Part shown: in pieces, positions 18,704 through 27,066 of the stretch | Position numbering within the stretch: the stretch's first letter is position 1 | Layout: every line of letters begins with the position of its first letter | NCBI RefSeq assembly: GCF_019219075.1 | Contig: NZ_JAHUWJ010000002.1 | Coordinates: 248,001-312,000 of the forward strand | DNA length: 64,000 nt | Direction of reading: 5' to 3' | DNA from: Chitinophaga sp. sic0106 | Lineage (GTDB): Bacteria; Bacteroidota; Bacteroidia; Chitinophagales; Chitinophagaceae | Translations under genes and position numbers: made by a program | Notes under the pieces: generated by a model | Database searches by the model: none | What the model was told of the DNA's origin: nothing | Seen by the model: the letters and a program-made list of their open reading frames with translations, nothing else

Positions 18704-18750
18704 ATGGATGTATTTTGCTAATAAATTTAGTAAAATAAATCCATATGCAG
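18698..18750 (-). promoter_or_regulatory. Long palindrome across VOC start codon
   Basis: Arms 18698-18720 and 18728-18750 match at 21 of 23 positions. The inner 12 bp, CTGCATATGGAT and its complement, are perfect, and the spacer is 7 nt. The VOC ATG lies inside one arm, so an mRNA starting upstream would hide its start codon in a hairpin. The same palindrome sits just after the 3' end of PEP synthase, where it could act as a 3'-end structure. It could also be a dyad operator in DNA. Confidence 0.55.
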
Positions 18751-18762
18751 ATAGATGTATCG

Positions 18763-21192
18763 TTAAATTTCTACTGCTTCCAACTCTGCCTCCTGGATGG
18801 CTTTCAGCGTTTTAGTTACCGCATCAGGCGTAACGGAAATACTGTCAATGCCCATGCTGATCAGCATCCGCGTAAACTCAGGGAAATCGGAGGGCCCCTG
18901 GCCGCAGATGCCCACCTTTACACCTTTTTCTTTTGCCACGCTGATAAGCCTGGCAATCATGCGCTGTACCGCCGGATTCATTTCGTTGTATAAAGGGGCT
19001 ACTATGCTGGAGTCCCTGTCCAGCCCCAGGGTGAGCTGGGTGAGGTCATTAGAGCCAATGGAAAATCCGTCAATGAATTCCGAAAACTCCTCCGCCATTA
19101 TAATATTACTTGGCAGCTCCGCCATCAGGTATACTTCCAAACCTTCTTCGCCGCGTTTCAGGCCAAATTCTTCCATTACACCCAGTACTTTCTGCAACTC
19201 TTCTACGGTACGGCAAAAAGGAATCATTACCACTACATTTGTTAAACCCATTTGCTCACGTACTTTGCGGATCGCCTCACATTCCAGGCGGAACGCTGGT
19301 TTGTACGCATCGGAATAATAGCGGGAAGCACCTCTCCAACCAATCATCGGGTTCTCCTCTGCCGGCTCAAAATACTTACCTCCCAGTAAGTTGAAATATT
19401 CATTGCTCTTAAAATCAGAGAAGCGCACAATCACTTTTTCCGGATAGCAGGAGGCGGCAATCTTGCCTACACCATATGCGAGCTGGTTAATGAAGTAATC
19501 AGATTCACTGTCATGCCCCTTTATCAGCTGCGTTATTTTTTTGGTGAGATCTGCATCCTTCAACTCCCTGTGGTTTAGTAACGCAAGCGGGTGTGCTTTG
19601 ATATAGTTGTTAATAATAAACTCTTCTCTTGCCAAACCTATGCCCCGGTTAGGCAAATGGGTATATTGAAATGCCATGGCCGGCGTGCCTACATTCAGCA
19701 TCAGCTGGGTGTTTACCTGCGGCAGCAGGGATAAGTCCATTTCCAGCTCTTCTATCGGCAGGATGCCATCATACACCACACCTTCGGTCCCTTCTGCGCA
19801 ACTGATGGTGATGGGCTGCCCTGATGTGAGTTTGTCGGTGGCATCGCCGCAGCCAACAATCGCCGGAATTCCCATCTCCCTGGCAACAATAGCAGCATGA
19901 CAAGTTCTTCCTCCTTTGTTGGTAACAATGGCCGACGCCATTTTCATAATCGGTTCCCAGTCAGGATCGGTCATGTCGGTTACCAGTACATCTCCGGGCT
20001 GGAAGCCAAGCCCCGCATTGAGCCTGTTATCCAGTGAAAACAGGATGTTGACATGGCCTGCGGCAATTTTATCACCCACGGCGATACCGCGTACGATTTC
20101 CTCGCGGGGCGCACCGTTGTCATTGATCACGTACGACTTCACCTTATTATGATCCTTTCGGGAATGAATGGTTTCCGGCCTTGCCTGTACGATGTACAGT
20201 TCGTTGGTAAGTCCATCCAGCGCCCATTCTATGTCCATCGGGCACCAGTGGCCTTTCTTCTGTGTATAGTAAGCCTCAATGCAATTCACCCACGAGGCCA
20301 GCTGTATAATATGCGCATCGCTGAGGCAGAACTTATGCAAGGCCTGTTTTTCTACCGGAATAATTTTCGTTCTCTCATCACCACCTTCTCCATACACCAT
20401 TTTTTTATCTTTCTGTCCGAGCTTCTTTTCTACGATGGGCGTATAACCTTTGTCCAGCAAGGGTATGAAAACAATGAATTCATCCGGGCTCACGGCGCCC
20501 TGTACCACCATTTCTCCCAAACCCCATGAACCATTGATCAGCACTACATCCCTGAAGCCAGATTCCGTATCGAGGGAAAAGGCTACACCGGAAGCCCCCA
20601 GGTCGGAGCGCACCATTTTCTGTACACATACGGATAAGCCTATACTAAAATGATCAAAGCCAAAGGTAGAGCGGTAGCTGATGGCACGGTCAGTGAAGAG
20701 GCTGGCGAAGCAGTTTCTGACAGCGTCAATCAGCGCAACAGGGCCGCGTACGTTCAGGAATGTTTCCTGCTGACCGGCAAAAGAAGCGTCTGGTAAGTCT
20801 TCCGCAGTAGCAGAACTACGTACCGCCACATCCGTTTGATCCTGTCCGTATTCGCGGGACAGCTCATTGTAAGCGTCAATAATCTGGCTGCTCAGCTCAT
20901 ATGGGAAGCGGGTGCTGCTGATAGCCTGGCGGATACGCATGCCCGCGCGGCGCAGGCTGGTAATATCTTCAAAGTCAATATGGGTAATCTGTTCGCGGAT
21001 ATAGGTTTCCAGCCCGCTATGTTGCAGGAAGTCGTAATACGCTTTGGTGGTAATGGCAAAACCGGTTGGAATTTTCACACCTGCCTGGGTGAGGTTGCCT
21101 ATCATTTCACCGAGGGAGGCGGATTTGCCACCTACGAGCGGCAGCGATTCCATCGTCACGGCTTCGAGTGGGAGAATTATATGATCTTTCAT
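18763..21192 (-). CDS. ppsA: Phosphoenolpyruvate synthase
   Basis: The start is placed at 21192 (MKDHIILPLEA, 809 residues). A longer frame adds 38 residues rich in Asn, Pro and Arg that have no family counterpart. The enzyme makes PEP, AMP and phosphate from pyruvate and ATP in gluconeogenesis. Domains: N-terminal ATP-grasp/pyruvate phosphate dikinase domain (about 15-340, with VGGKSASLGEM), central phosphohistidine domain with GGRTCHAAIVAREMGIPAIV (catalytic His432), and a C-terminal PEP/pyruvate-binding TIM barrel with GSNDLTQLTLGLDRDS and GICGQGPSD. It is transcribed divergently from an Lrp/AsnC regulator across a palindrome-rich spacer. Phosphoglycerate mutase, another gluconeogenic gene, lies on the other side of the regulator. 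Confidence 0.95.
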   Translation of the reverse strand: MKDHIILPLEAVTMESLPLVGGKSASLGEMIGNLTQAGVKIPTGFAITTKAYYDFLQHSGLETYIREQITHIDFEDITSLRRAGMRIRQAISSTRFPYELSSQIIDAYNELSREYGQDQTDVAVRSSATAEDLPDASFAGQQETFLNVRGPVALIDAVRNCFASLFTDRAISYRSTFGFDHFSIGLSVCVQKMVRSDLGASGVAFSLDTESGFRDVVLINGSWGLGEMVVQGAVSPDEFIVFIPLLDKGYTPIVEKKLGQKDKKMVYGEGGDERTKIIPVEKQALHKFCLSDAHIIQLASWVNCIEAYYTQKKGHWCPMDIEWALDGLTNELYIVQARPETIHSRKDHNKVKSYVINDNGAPREEIVRGIAVGDKIAAGHVNILFSLDNRLNAGLGFQPGDVLVTDMTDPDWEPIMKMASAIVTNKGGRTCHAAIVAREMGIPAIVGCGDATDKLTSGQPITISCAEGTEGVVYDGILPIEELEMDLSLLPQVNTQLMLNVGTPAMAFQYTHLPNRGIGLAREEFIINNYIKAHPLALLNHRELKDADLTKKITQLIKGHDSESDYFINQLAYGVGKIAASCYPEKVIVRFSDFKSNEYFNLLGGKYFEPAEENPMIGWRGASRYYSDAYKPAFRLECEAIRKVREQMGLTNVVVMIPFCRTVEELQKVLGVMEEFGLKRGEEGLEVYLMAELPSNIIMAEEFSEFIDGFSIGSNDLTQLTLGLDRDSSIVAPLYNEMNPAVQRMIARLISVAKEKGVKVGICGQGPSDFPEFTRMLISMGIDSISVTPDAVTKTLKAIQEAELEAVEI

Positions 21193-21215
21193 AACCTGCT
21201 GTTTAGGCAATGAAG

Positions 21216-21291
21216 GTATCCCCCGATACGGGTTCCTGAATCGATTGATTCCCAACACCGAAAACAAATCCGAATTAGGGTGTTGATTCGG
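21216..21291. promoter_or_regulatory. Palindromes between ppsA and lrp-type regulator, possible operator
   Basis: Several inverted repeats lie in this divergent spacer: GTATC/GATAC (21216-21229), GAATC-GATT-GATTC (21238-21251), CAACACC/GGTGTTG (21253-21259 and 21279-21285), and CCGAAT/ATTCGG (21270-21275 and 21286-21291). Lrp/AsnC proteins usually bind such weak dyads next to their own gene and the divergent target. The role is an inference from position. Confidence 0.45.
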
Positions 21292-21321
21292 AATTTTTTT
21301 CAGCATTTGTGACCGGATACC

Positions 21322-21329
21322 TATTTTTG
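21322..21329 (+). promoter_or_regulatory. Promoter -7 element, TATTTTTG
   Basis: A perfect TAnnTTTG match 13 nt before the first possible regulator start and 31 nt before the second (21361). This spacing favours the later start. No -33 TTG was found at 19-21 nt. Confidence 0.45.
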
Positions 21330-21342
21330 GAGAAAATCAGAC

Positions 21343-21834
21343 ATGGCCTTCATCCCCGATATGCTCGATATGTGTATTTTGGACATACTTCAACAGGATG
21401 CGCGCACCACCAATAAGGAGATTGCCGCAAAGCTGGGGAAGTCTGTTACTGCTATATTCGAGCGTGTGAAAAGGCTGGAAGCAGAAGGTTATATACTGGG
21501 CTACATTGCCGTACTCAACAAAAATAAGCTGGGAAACGCGCTGGTGGCCTATACCAGCGTTACGCTGGATATGCACGGGCACGAGAGATTATCGGCCTTT
21601 GAGGAAAGCATAAACGGCTTTGCGGAGGTGCAGGAGTGCTATAAGATGAGTGGCCAGTTCGATTACCTCCTCAAAATTGTGACCGCTGACATGGAGGCCT
21701 ATGATGGTTTTTATTCCCATAAACTCTCCAAACTGGATAATATCCGTAAAATCCGGAGTCTGTTTGTACTATCTGAAACCAAGCAGGAGCCCGGGTTACA
21801 TTTAAAGACTGATTTTATTAACCGCACTAAATAG
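21343..21834 (+). CDS. Lrp/AsnC-family transcriptional regulator
   Basis: Up to 163 residues. An N-terminal helix-turn-helix (DILQQDARTTNKEIAAKLGKSVTAIFERVKRLEAEG) is followed by a RAM/ligand-binding domain with FAEVQECYKMSGQFDYLLKI. Proteins of this family bind amino acids or related metabolites and assemble as octamers on DNA. The annotated start gives a very short leader after the -7 box; the Met at 21361 (MLDMC) is equally plausible. Divergent placement suggests that it controls ppsA (inference). Its 3' end overlaps the convergent phosphoglycerate mutase gene by 8 nt, so readthrough would produce antisense RNA. Confidence 0.92.
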   Translation: MAFIPDMLDMCILDILQQDARTTNKEIAAKLGKSVTAIFERVKRLEAEGYILGYIAVLNKNKLGNALVAYTSVTLDMHGHERLSAFEESINGFAEVQECYKMSGQFDYLLKIVTADMEAYDGFYSHKLSKLDNIRKIRSLFVLSETKQEPGLHLKTDFINRTK

Positions 21835-22447
21835 TGAGGCCATATCGTGCCCGTAAGCTATCCATCATGGCGCGATTAAAATGGTAGGTCAGCGGAAAGC
21901 CGGTAGCTATCTCTCTTTGCAGGATTTCCTCCTGTGTCAGATTATCAATAAACATCACGAGTGCACGCAAACTATTGCCATGGGCTACGATCAGCACATT
22001 TTCTGCTGCTTCCATATGAGGCAGTATGGTGTGCATAAAATAAGGTACCACGCGATTATAGGTATCTTCCAGACTTTCTCCGCCTGGCGGGCGTGTGCTG
22101 AAGGAGCGGCGCCAGATATGCACCTGCGCCTCGCCGTATTGCGCTGCGGTATCAGCTTTGTTGAGGCCTTCCAGGTCGCCATAGGCGCGCTCGTTCAGTG
22201 CTTTATCCATCACAACAGGGATGCCTGTTTCACCGCAGTTTTGCAGCACAAGGTCCAGCGTATGCCGGGCCCGTATCAGGGTAGATGTAAAAGCAATATC
22301 TATCGGCTCGCCCCGTAATTCCTTACCTGCATCAATGGCTTCCTGCACCCCTTTTTCGGAGAGGTCTATGTCTTTCCAGCCGGTGAACCTGTTTTCCAGA
22401 TTCCACAGGGATTGGCCGTGGCGGATTAAAAACAATTTAACGCTCAT
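21827..22447 (-). CDS. gpmA: 2,3-bisphosphoglycerate-dependent phosphoglycerate mutase
   Basis: 206 residues. LIRHGQSLWN with phosphohistidine His10, then RFTGWKDIDLSEKG and LNERAYGDLEGLNK, identify the dPGM family, which interconverts 3- and 2-phosphoglycerate in glycolysis and gluconeogenesis. It is shorter than the E. coli enzyme (250 residues); such short forms are common in Bacteroidota. The second catalytic histidine is in VAHGNSLRALVM. It converges on the Lrp-type gene with an 8-nt overlap of coding ends and no terminator between. Confidence 0.92.
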   Translation of the reverse strand: MSVKLFLIRHGQSLWNLENRFTGWKDIDLSEKGVQEAIDAGKELRGEPIDIAFTSTLIRARHTLDLVLQNCGETGIPVVMDKALNERAYGDLEGLNKADTAAQYGEAQVHIWRRSFSTRPPGGESLEDTYNRVVPYFMHTILPHMEAAENVLIVAHGNSLRALVMFIDNLTQEEILQREIATGFPLTYHFNRAMMDSLRARYGLTI

Positions 22448-22531
22448 GGGTCTTTTTGTATATTACAGTTAGATAAAGTAATTTGTTGATACCCCACATC
22501 TCTATCAAATATAAACCCAAAACATACCCTT

Positions 22532-22966
22532 ATGAAAAGTAAAGTTATCCGATCAGCAGAAGGCTCCCGGTTGGTAGTGTTGGGAGATAATCAAACTTTT
22601 AAATTTACCGGGGAAGATACCGGAGGACTCTTTACCACGTTTATCCAGGAAAATCCGCCAGGGGTACAGGTTCCCAAGCACAGGCATACGAATGAAGATG
22701 AATTTTTTCATGTGATCGGCGGTGAGGTAGAATTTATGGTAGAAGACGATTTACACATTTTACAGGCAGGTGATATGGTTTTTCTGCCGAAAGGGGTGGC
22801 ACATGGGTTCAAAATAACAGGTAATAGCCCTGCACGGGTAGAATGCAGCGTGTATCCTTCGGGGTTAGAACATATGTTTGATGAACTGGGACGTTTGCCT
22901 GTAGGTCCACCTGATCTGGCTGCGGTGGCAGCTATTTGTGGTAAGTATGGGGTGCATTTTGTGTGA
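22532..22966 (+). CDS. Small cupin-domain protein
   Basis: 144 residues with one cupin barrel. The metal-binding pattern is visible as KHRHTNEDEFFHVIGGEVEF (two histidines and a glutamate) and a later histidine in GVAHGFKI. No signal peptide is present. Such single-domain cupins range from isomerases to dioxygenases and sensors, and the substrate cannot be told. Upstream, TTG followed after 20 nt by TAATTTG resembles a promoter with one base missing from the -7 box. The gene ends before an unusual tandem repeat and palindrome. Confidence 0.85.
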   Translation: MKSKVIRSAEGSRLVVLGDNQTFKFTGEDTGGLFTTFIQENPPGVQVPKHRHTNEDEFFHVIGGEVEFMVEDDLHILQAGDMVFLPKGVAHGFKITGNSPARVECSVYPSGLEHMFDELGRLPVGPPDLAAVAAICGKYGVHFV

Positions 22967-22989
22967 GGAGCTTTTAGCCTTTACCCTAC

Positions 22990-23158
22990 GCGATTAACGG
23001 AGTATTAGTGGTACATCCCGTTCTGCTGGTTCTGCAATGCCAGGCTTTGTTTGCGGTTAACAGGGTACTGGTGGTACATCTTCGTTCTGCTGGTTCTGCA
23101 GTGCCAGGTTTTGTTCGCGAATAACAGGGTACCACCAGTACCCTGTTATTCGCGAACA
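22990..23158. repeat. 63-bp tandem repeat ending in a 21-bp perfect palindrome
   Basis: Unit 1 (22990-23052) and unit 2 (23053-23115) are about 80% alike; shared blocks include GTTCTGCTGGTTCTGCA and TGCCAGG. A third start (GCGAATAACAGGGTAC) leads directly into its own reverse complement, giving a perfect 21-bp stem (23112-23132 with 23138-23158) around CACCA. The right arm is also the exact complement of 19 nt in unit 2 (AACAGGGTACTGGTGGTAC), so two alternative hairpins are possible. It sits between convergent genes and can serve as a bidirectional terminator. Confidence 0.75.
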
Positions 23159-23182
23159 GGTCTATGCCCGGTCAGTTGTTGT

Positions 23183-24601
23183 TTAACTGGCTTTATTTCT
23201 CTTTACAATCATATAACAGATATACAGAAACAGCAGCCAGCCTGGCATCAGTGCCACCGGCAGCTTCATTCCGGTAATCCACATCAGCACCAGTATGCCC
23301 GTTAAAAATATCAGGCAGATGTAGTTGGAAACCGGGTATATGAAGGAAGGGAATTTTGTTTTTTCCTGGTGTAATTGTTTGTTTTGCTTAAACTTCAGGT
23401 GCACTACGCTGATCATGATCCAGTTGATAATGAGGGAGCTCACCACCAGCGACATCAATACTTCCAGCGCTTTTTCCGGCATCAGCTTATTTACAATAAT
23501 ACAGATGGCAGCAAACAGGCCTGAAACGAGTATGGCCTGCACCGGTACACTGTTTTTATTGAGTTTAGAGAGAAATTTTGGCGCATTGCCTTGTTCTGCC
23601 AGGCCGTACAACATGCGGCTGTTGCTATATACACAACTGTTGTATACCGATAACGCAGCTGTCAGCACAATCAGGTTGAGTACATTGGCAATGAGGCTGG
23701 TGAAGTAAACAGTTTTGCCAAACATAGTGAACTGGAAGCCTTTCAGACTTTCAAATACCATCACAAACGGACTGCTGTCCGTAGTTATGCTTTTCCAGGG
23801 AGATAGGGAGAATAATATAATCAACGCACCCACGTAAAAAATCAGGATACGATAGATCACCTGGTTAGTAGCTTTCGGAATTGTTTTTTCCGGCTGATCC
23901 GCTTCCGCAGCGGTGATGCCTATCAGCTCCAATCCCCCGAAGGAGAACATGATCAGCGATATGGCCGCCAGTAATCCCTGGTAGCCGCCGTGCCCGTCGG
24001 CCTGCATAAGGCCTTTAGGGAAAAAGCCCCCGTCGTTCCAGAGGTTGGCCACCGTTGCCTGCGGACCACCGCTGCCACTAACGAGCAGGTATACCCCAAA
24101 TATAATCATGGCGATGATGGCCACTACCTTTACAATGGAGAACCAGAATTCTGCTTCGCCGTATACTTTAACAGAAGTAAGATTGAGCGCATTGATAGCC
24201 ACAAAAAAGAAGCAGCTGCTGGCCCACAGTGGTATTTCCGGCCACCAGAAGTGAACATAAACGCCAATGGCGGTCAGCTCCGACATGCTCACCAGAATAT
24301 ATAAGATCCAATAGTTCCATCCGGAAGCAAAACCGGCAAAGGTACCCCAGTATTTATAGGCAAAGTGGCTGAAACTGCCGGAAACCGGCTCTTCTACCAC
24401 CATTTCTCCCAATTGGCGCATAATAAAGAATGCTATGACACCTGCCAGGGCATAGCCTAAAATAACGGAGGGACCGGCCAGCACCGCCGCAGGACCAATG
24501 CCGAGGAACAAACCCGTTCCGATAGCACCTCCCAGGGCAATAAGCTGTATATGCCTGTTTTGCAGCCCTCTCTTAAGATGCTGCTCTTCTGATTTAGCCA
24601 T
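23183..24601 (-). CDS. Amino acid permease, APC superfamily
   Basis: 472 residues with about 12 membrane helices. The first helix carries GGAIGTGLFLGIGPA, the substrate-binding signature of the AroP/GabP/ProY-like branch, and helix 3 has the family's GWNYWILYILV. It is a proton-coupled uptake system for an amino acid at the inner membrane. The specificity (aromatic, proline, GABA or other) cannot be read. It is monocistronic, starting 145 nt from the divergent sulfatase gene. Confidence 0.92.
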   Translation of the reverse strand: MAKSEEQHLKRGLQNRHIQLIALGGAIGTGLFLGIGPAAVLAGPSVILGYALAGVIAFFIMRQLGEMVVEEPVSGSFSHFAYKYWGTFAGFASGWNYWILYILVSMSELTAIGVYVHFWWPEIPLWASSCFFFVAINALNLTSVKVYGEAEFWFSIVKVVAIIAMIIFGVYLLVSGSGGPQATVANLWNDGGFFPKGLMQADGHGGYQGLLAAISLIMFSFGGLELIGITAAEADQPEKTIPKATNQVIYRILIFYVGALIILFSLSPWKSITTDSSPFVMVFESLKGFQFTMFGKTVYFTSLIANVLNLIVLTAALSVYNSCVYSNSRMLYGLAEQGNAPKFLSKLNKNSVPVQAILVSGLFAAICIIVNKLMPEKALEVLMSLVVSSLIINWIMISVVHLKFKQNKQLHQEKTKFPSFIYPVSNYICLIFLTGILVLMWITGMKLPVALMPGWLLFLYICYMIVKRNKAS

Positions 24602-24745
24602 TGTAGTTGTTAAGTTGATTGCTATAGGTAGGCTGCAATATGAGCAATTTTGCTATAATCTTCGTAAAAAAATAATATAAGATCGCCCCTGGCTATGATA
24701 AGTGTACTTTGAACGTTAATTTAGCTTCCAGAAAAAACCGCGTGC

Positions 24746-26182
24746 ATGATAACAATGAAAAGAATCGGATTAACCGCCCTGCTCGGGGCAGGGTTAGTTG
24801 GCCTGTCGCCCCTGGCTGCCCAACAGAAAAAGCCCAACATCATTTTTATTTTAGCTGACGACCTTGGCTACGGCGATCTCAGTGTGTACGGACAAAAGCA
24901 ATTCACGACCCCCAACATCGACCAACTGGCCACTGAAGGGAAGCGCTTCACCCAGTTTTATGCCGGCACCTCCGTGTGTGCGCCCTCCCGCTGCTCTTTC
25001 ATCTCCGGAAAACATACCGGACATACCTACATCAGAGGCAACAAAGAAATGAAGCCGGAAGGCCAGCAGCCTATTGCCGATACCGTGATCACCCTGGCTG
25101 AAGTACTGAAAAAAGGTGGTTACAAAACCGGAACCTTCGGTAAATGGGGCCTGGGGCCGGTGAAATCTGAAGGTGATCCCATCACACAGGGCATCGATCA
25201 GTTCTATGGCTATAACTGTCAGAGCGAAGCGCATCGTTACTATCCTTCTCACCTCTGGAACAACGATACCCGCGTGGAACTCACCGCCAACGGCGATCTG
25301 GAACATACGTTACAATATGCCCCGGATAGCATCCAGCAACAGGCACTGCGCTTTATGGACGATAATAAAAACCAGCCTTTCTTCCTCTGGCTCACCTACA
25401 ACCTGCCGCATGCAGAGCTGCTGGTGCCGGAAGACAGTATCCTGCAACAGTTTAAAGGCAAGTACCCGGAAAAACCATACAAGGGCATTGAATATAATAC
25501 CGGCGGTGGTAAGCACGGCTATGTATCCCAGCAATATCCGCACGCCAACTTTGCCGCAATGGTTACCAGGCTGGATATTTACGTAGGCCAGGTGATGGCT
25601 AAGCTGAAAGAGCTGGGACTCGATGAAAATACCCTCGTGATTTTCACCAGCGACAACGGCCCGCATGCCGAAGGGGGCGCCGATCCGGTGTTTTTCAACA
25701 GCAGCGGTGGATTCCGGGGTATCAAAAGAGATTTGTATGAAGGCGGTATCCGAGTGCCTTTCATTGCCAGATGGAGCGGTAAAATCCAGCCTAACACCAC
25801 CTCCGATTACGCAGGAGCTTTCTGGGATATGATGCCCACCTTCGCTGTACTGGCAGGACAAAAAGCCCCGGCCAATATCGACGGTATCTCCATTGTACCG
25901 GAACTCACAGGCAAAGGCAAACAAAAACAGCATCCTTTCCTGTACTGGGAGTTCCATGAAAACAACGGCCGCCAGGCAGTACGCATGGGCAACTGGAAAG
26001 GAGTGAAATACAATGTGCAGAAAGATCCCGGAGCAGGACTAGAGTTATATGAACTAACTACCGATCCCCAGGAGAAAAATAATGTGGCTGCGCAGTATCC
26101 AAAAATTGTGGCAGAGATGAATGATATTATGAAGAGAGAACATGTGGAATCCGCTGTGTTTCCACTGTTTGGTCAGCGATAA
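24746..26182 (+). CDS. Exported sulfatase, S1 family
   Basis: 478 residues with a signal peptide ending near LAAQQ (residue 27); the start may instead be Met4. The S1 sulfatase core is clear: NIIFILADDLGYGDLS with metal-binding aspartates, then CAPSR (Cys78), the residue converted to formylglycine, followed by GKHTG. Further motifs are FGKWGLGP and FTSDNGPHAEGG. It hydrolyses sulfate esters in the periplasm or on the surface, probably of sulfated glycans (inference). No formylglycine-generating or anSME gene is in the window. The fragment TACTTTG at 24704-24710 resembles a -7 element lacking one base. Confidence 0.93.
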   Translation: MITMKRIGLTALLGAGLVGLSPLAAQQKKPNIIFILADDLGYGDLSVYGQKQFTTPNIDQLATEGKRFTQFYAGTSVCAPSRCSFISGKHTGHTYIRGNKEMKPEGQQPIADTVITLAEVLKKGGYKTGTFGKWGLGPVKSEGDPITQGIDQFYGYNCQSEAHRYYPSHLWNNDTRVELTANGDLEHTLQYAPDSIQQQALRFMDDNKNQPFFLWLTYNLPHAELLVPEDSILQQFKGKYPEKPYKGIEYNTGGGKHGYVSQQYPHANFAAMVTRLDIYVGQVMAKLKELGLDENTLVIFTSDNGPHAEGGADPVFFNSSGGFRGIKRDLYEGGIRVPFIARWSGKIQPNTTSDYAGAFWDMMPTFAVLAGQKAPANIDGISIVPELTGKGKQKQHPFLYWEFHENNGRQAVRMGNWKGVKYNVQKDPGAGLELYELTTDPQEKNNVAAQYPKIVAEMNDIMKREHVESAVFPLFGQR

Positions 26183-26194
26183 GCTAAAGTAATA

Positions 26195-26237
26195 TACAAA
26201 TGCGAACGGGCCCAACTTGGGCCCGTTCGCATTTGTA
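26195..26237. terminator. Palindromic terminator after sulfatase
   Basis: A near-perfect 21-bp palindrome (TACAAATGCGAACGGGCCC and its complement, almost no loop) lies 12 nt after the sulfatase stop. There is no long T-tract; the following bases are AATATAAAAA. Confidence 0.65.
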
Positions 26238-26323
26238 ATATAAAAACTACCGCCGCTATTTTAAATATTTCAGGAAATGGTTGTATTTTTCCACATTTTC
26301 CCGGAAGGTGTTTTTGAATAGGC

Positions 26324-26920
26324 ATGCTAACACAAACCAATGATAATGAATTATGGCAATTGCTCCTCGCGGGCGACGACCACTCATTTCAGCAGGTATA
26401 CCGTTCGCACTTTTCTATGCTGTACGAGTACGGCATGCGTTTTTCTGAGGAGGAAGATTTTGTGAAAGAGTGCATTCAGCAACTATTTGTGAAGATATGG
26501 ACTAATAAGAACTCACTGGCCGCCACCACCAAAATCAAACCTTACCTCCTGTTTTCCCTGCGTGCAATTATATATAATAAGTTCAGGGACGAGAAGCGCC
26601 GCCGCATCAACAACCTGGAAGATGATTATGATTTTGAACTGGAGTTTTCTCCGGAAGCCGCTTATATAGAGCGGGAAGTGAATGAGAAAAAACTCGCCGC
26701 ACTGCAAGCTGCCATGGAGCAGCTCACCCCCCGGCAAAAGGAAATTATTTATCTTCGCTACTACCAGGAGTTAGATTATAAAGAAATAGCATCTATCATG
26801 GATGTTTCCGTAAAAGGTGCCTATAAACTCTCCGCCCGATCCCTTGAAGCATTGCGGGAAATAATGGATATCTCCCTCATTACGCTGATATGCCTGCTGA
26901 AAGTCGCTGCCAGCAGGTAG
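26324..26920 (+). CDS. ECF-type RNA polymerase sigma factor
   Basis: 198 residues. The sigma-2 region (about 20-95) contains FVKECIQQLFVKIW, and the sigma-4 region (about 125-180) contains LTPRQKEIIYLRYYQELDYKEIA, a helix-turn-helix for -35 recognition. It belongs to the Bacteroidetes FecI-like group. It is followed by a FecR-type anti-sigma gene and a SusC protein with an STN signalling domain, the standard trans-envelope signalling chain. The target is presumably the 28117 operon. The C-terminal hydrophobic stretch LITLICLLKVAA is unusual but seen in related factors. Confidence 0.93.
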   Translation: MLTQTNDNELWQLLLAGDDHSFQQVYRSHFSMLYEYGMRFSEEEDFVKECIQQLFVKIWTNKNSLAATTKIKPYLLFSLRAIIYNKFRDEKRRRINNLEDDYDFELEFSPEAAYIEREVNEKKLAALQAAMEQLTPRQKEIIYLRYYQELDYKEIASIMDVSVKGAYKLSARSLEALREIMDISLITLICLLKVAASR

Positions 26921-27066
26921 TTTACTTCCTTTTTCCCTGTTTGGATTTTTCAGTTTTTACCAGCTGAAAAAAAATTAAAGTTTTTTTCATTTTCCATGGG
27001 GTGATCTGAATCCCCCCGGTGTTTATTGAGAAAGGAGCCTTCTATAGGAAGGCTGCCAGTGTAGTT

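Noticed and set aside
21193..21306. N-terminal extension of PEP synthase by 38 residues
   Set aside because: The extension has no family match and runs through the palindromes and promoter area shared with the regulator. The start at 21192 gives the normal family length.
27019..27066. Earlier start for the FecR-type gene
   Set aside because: The 16 added residues are not FecR-like; the start at 27067 begins the usual N-terminal domain.
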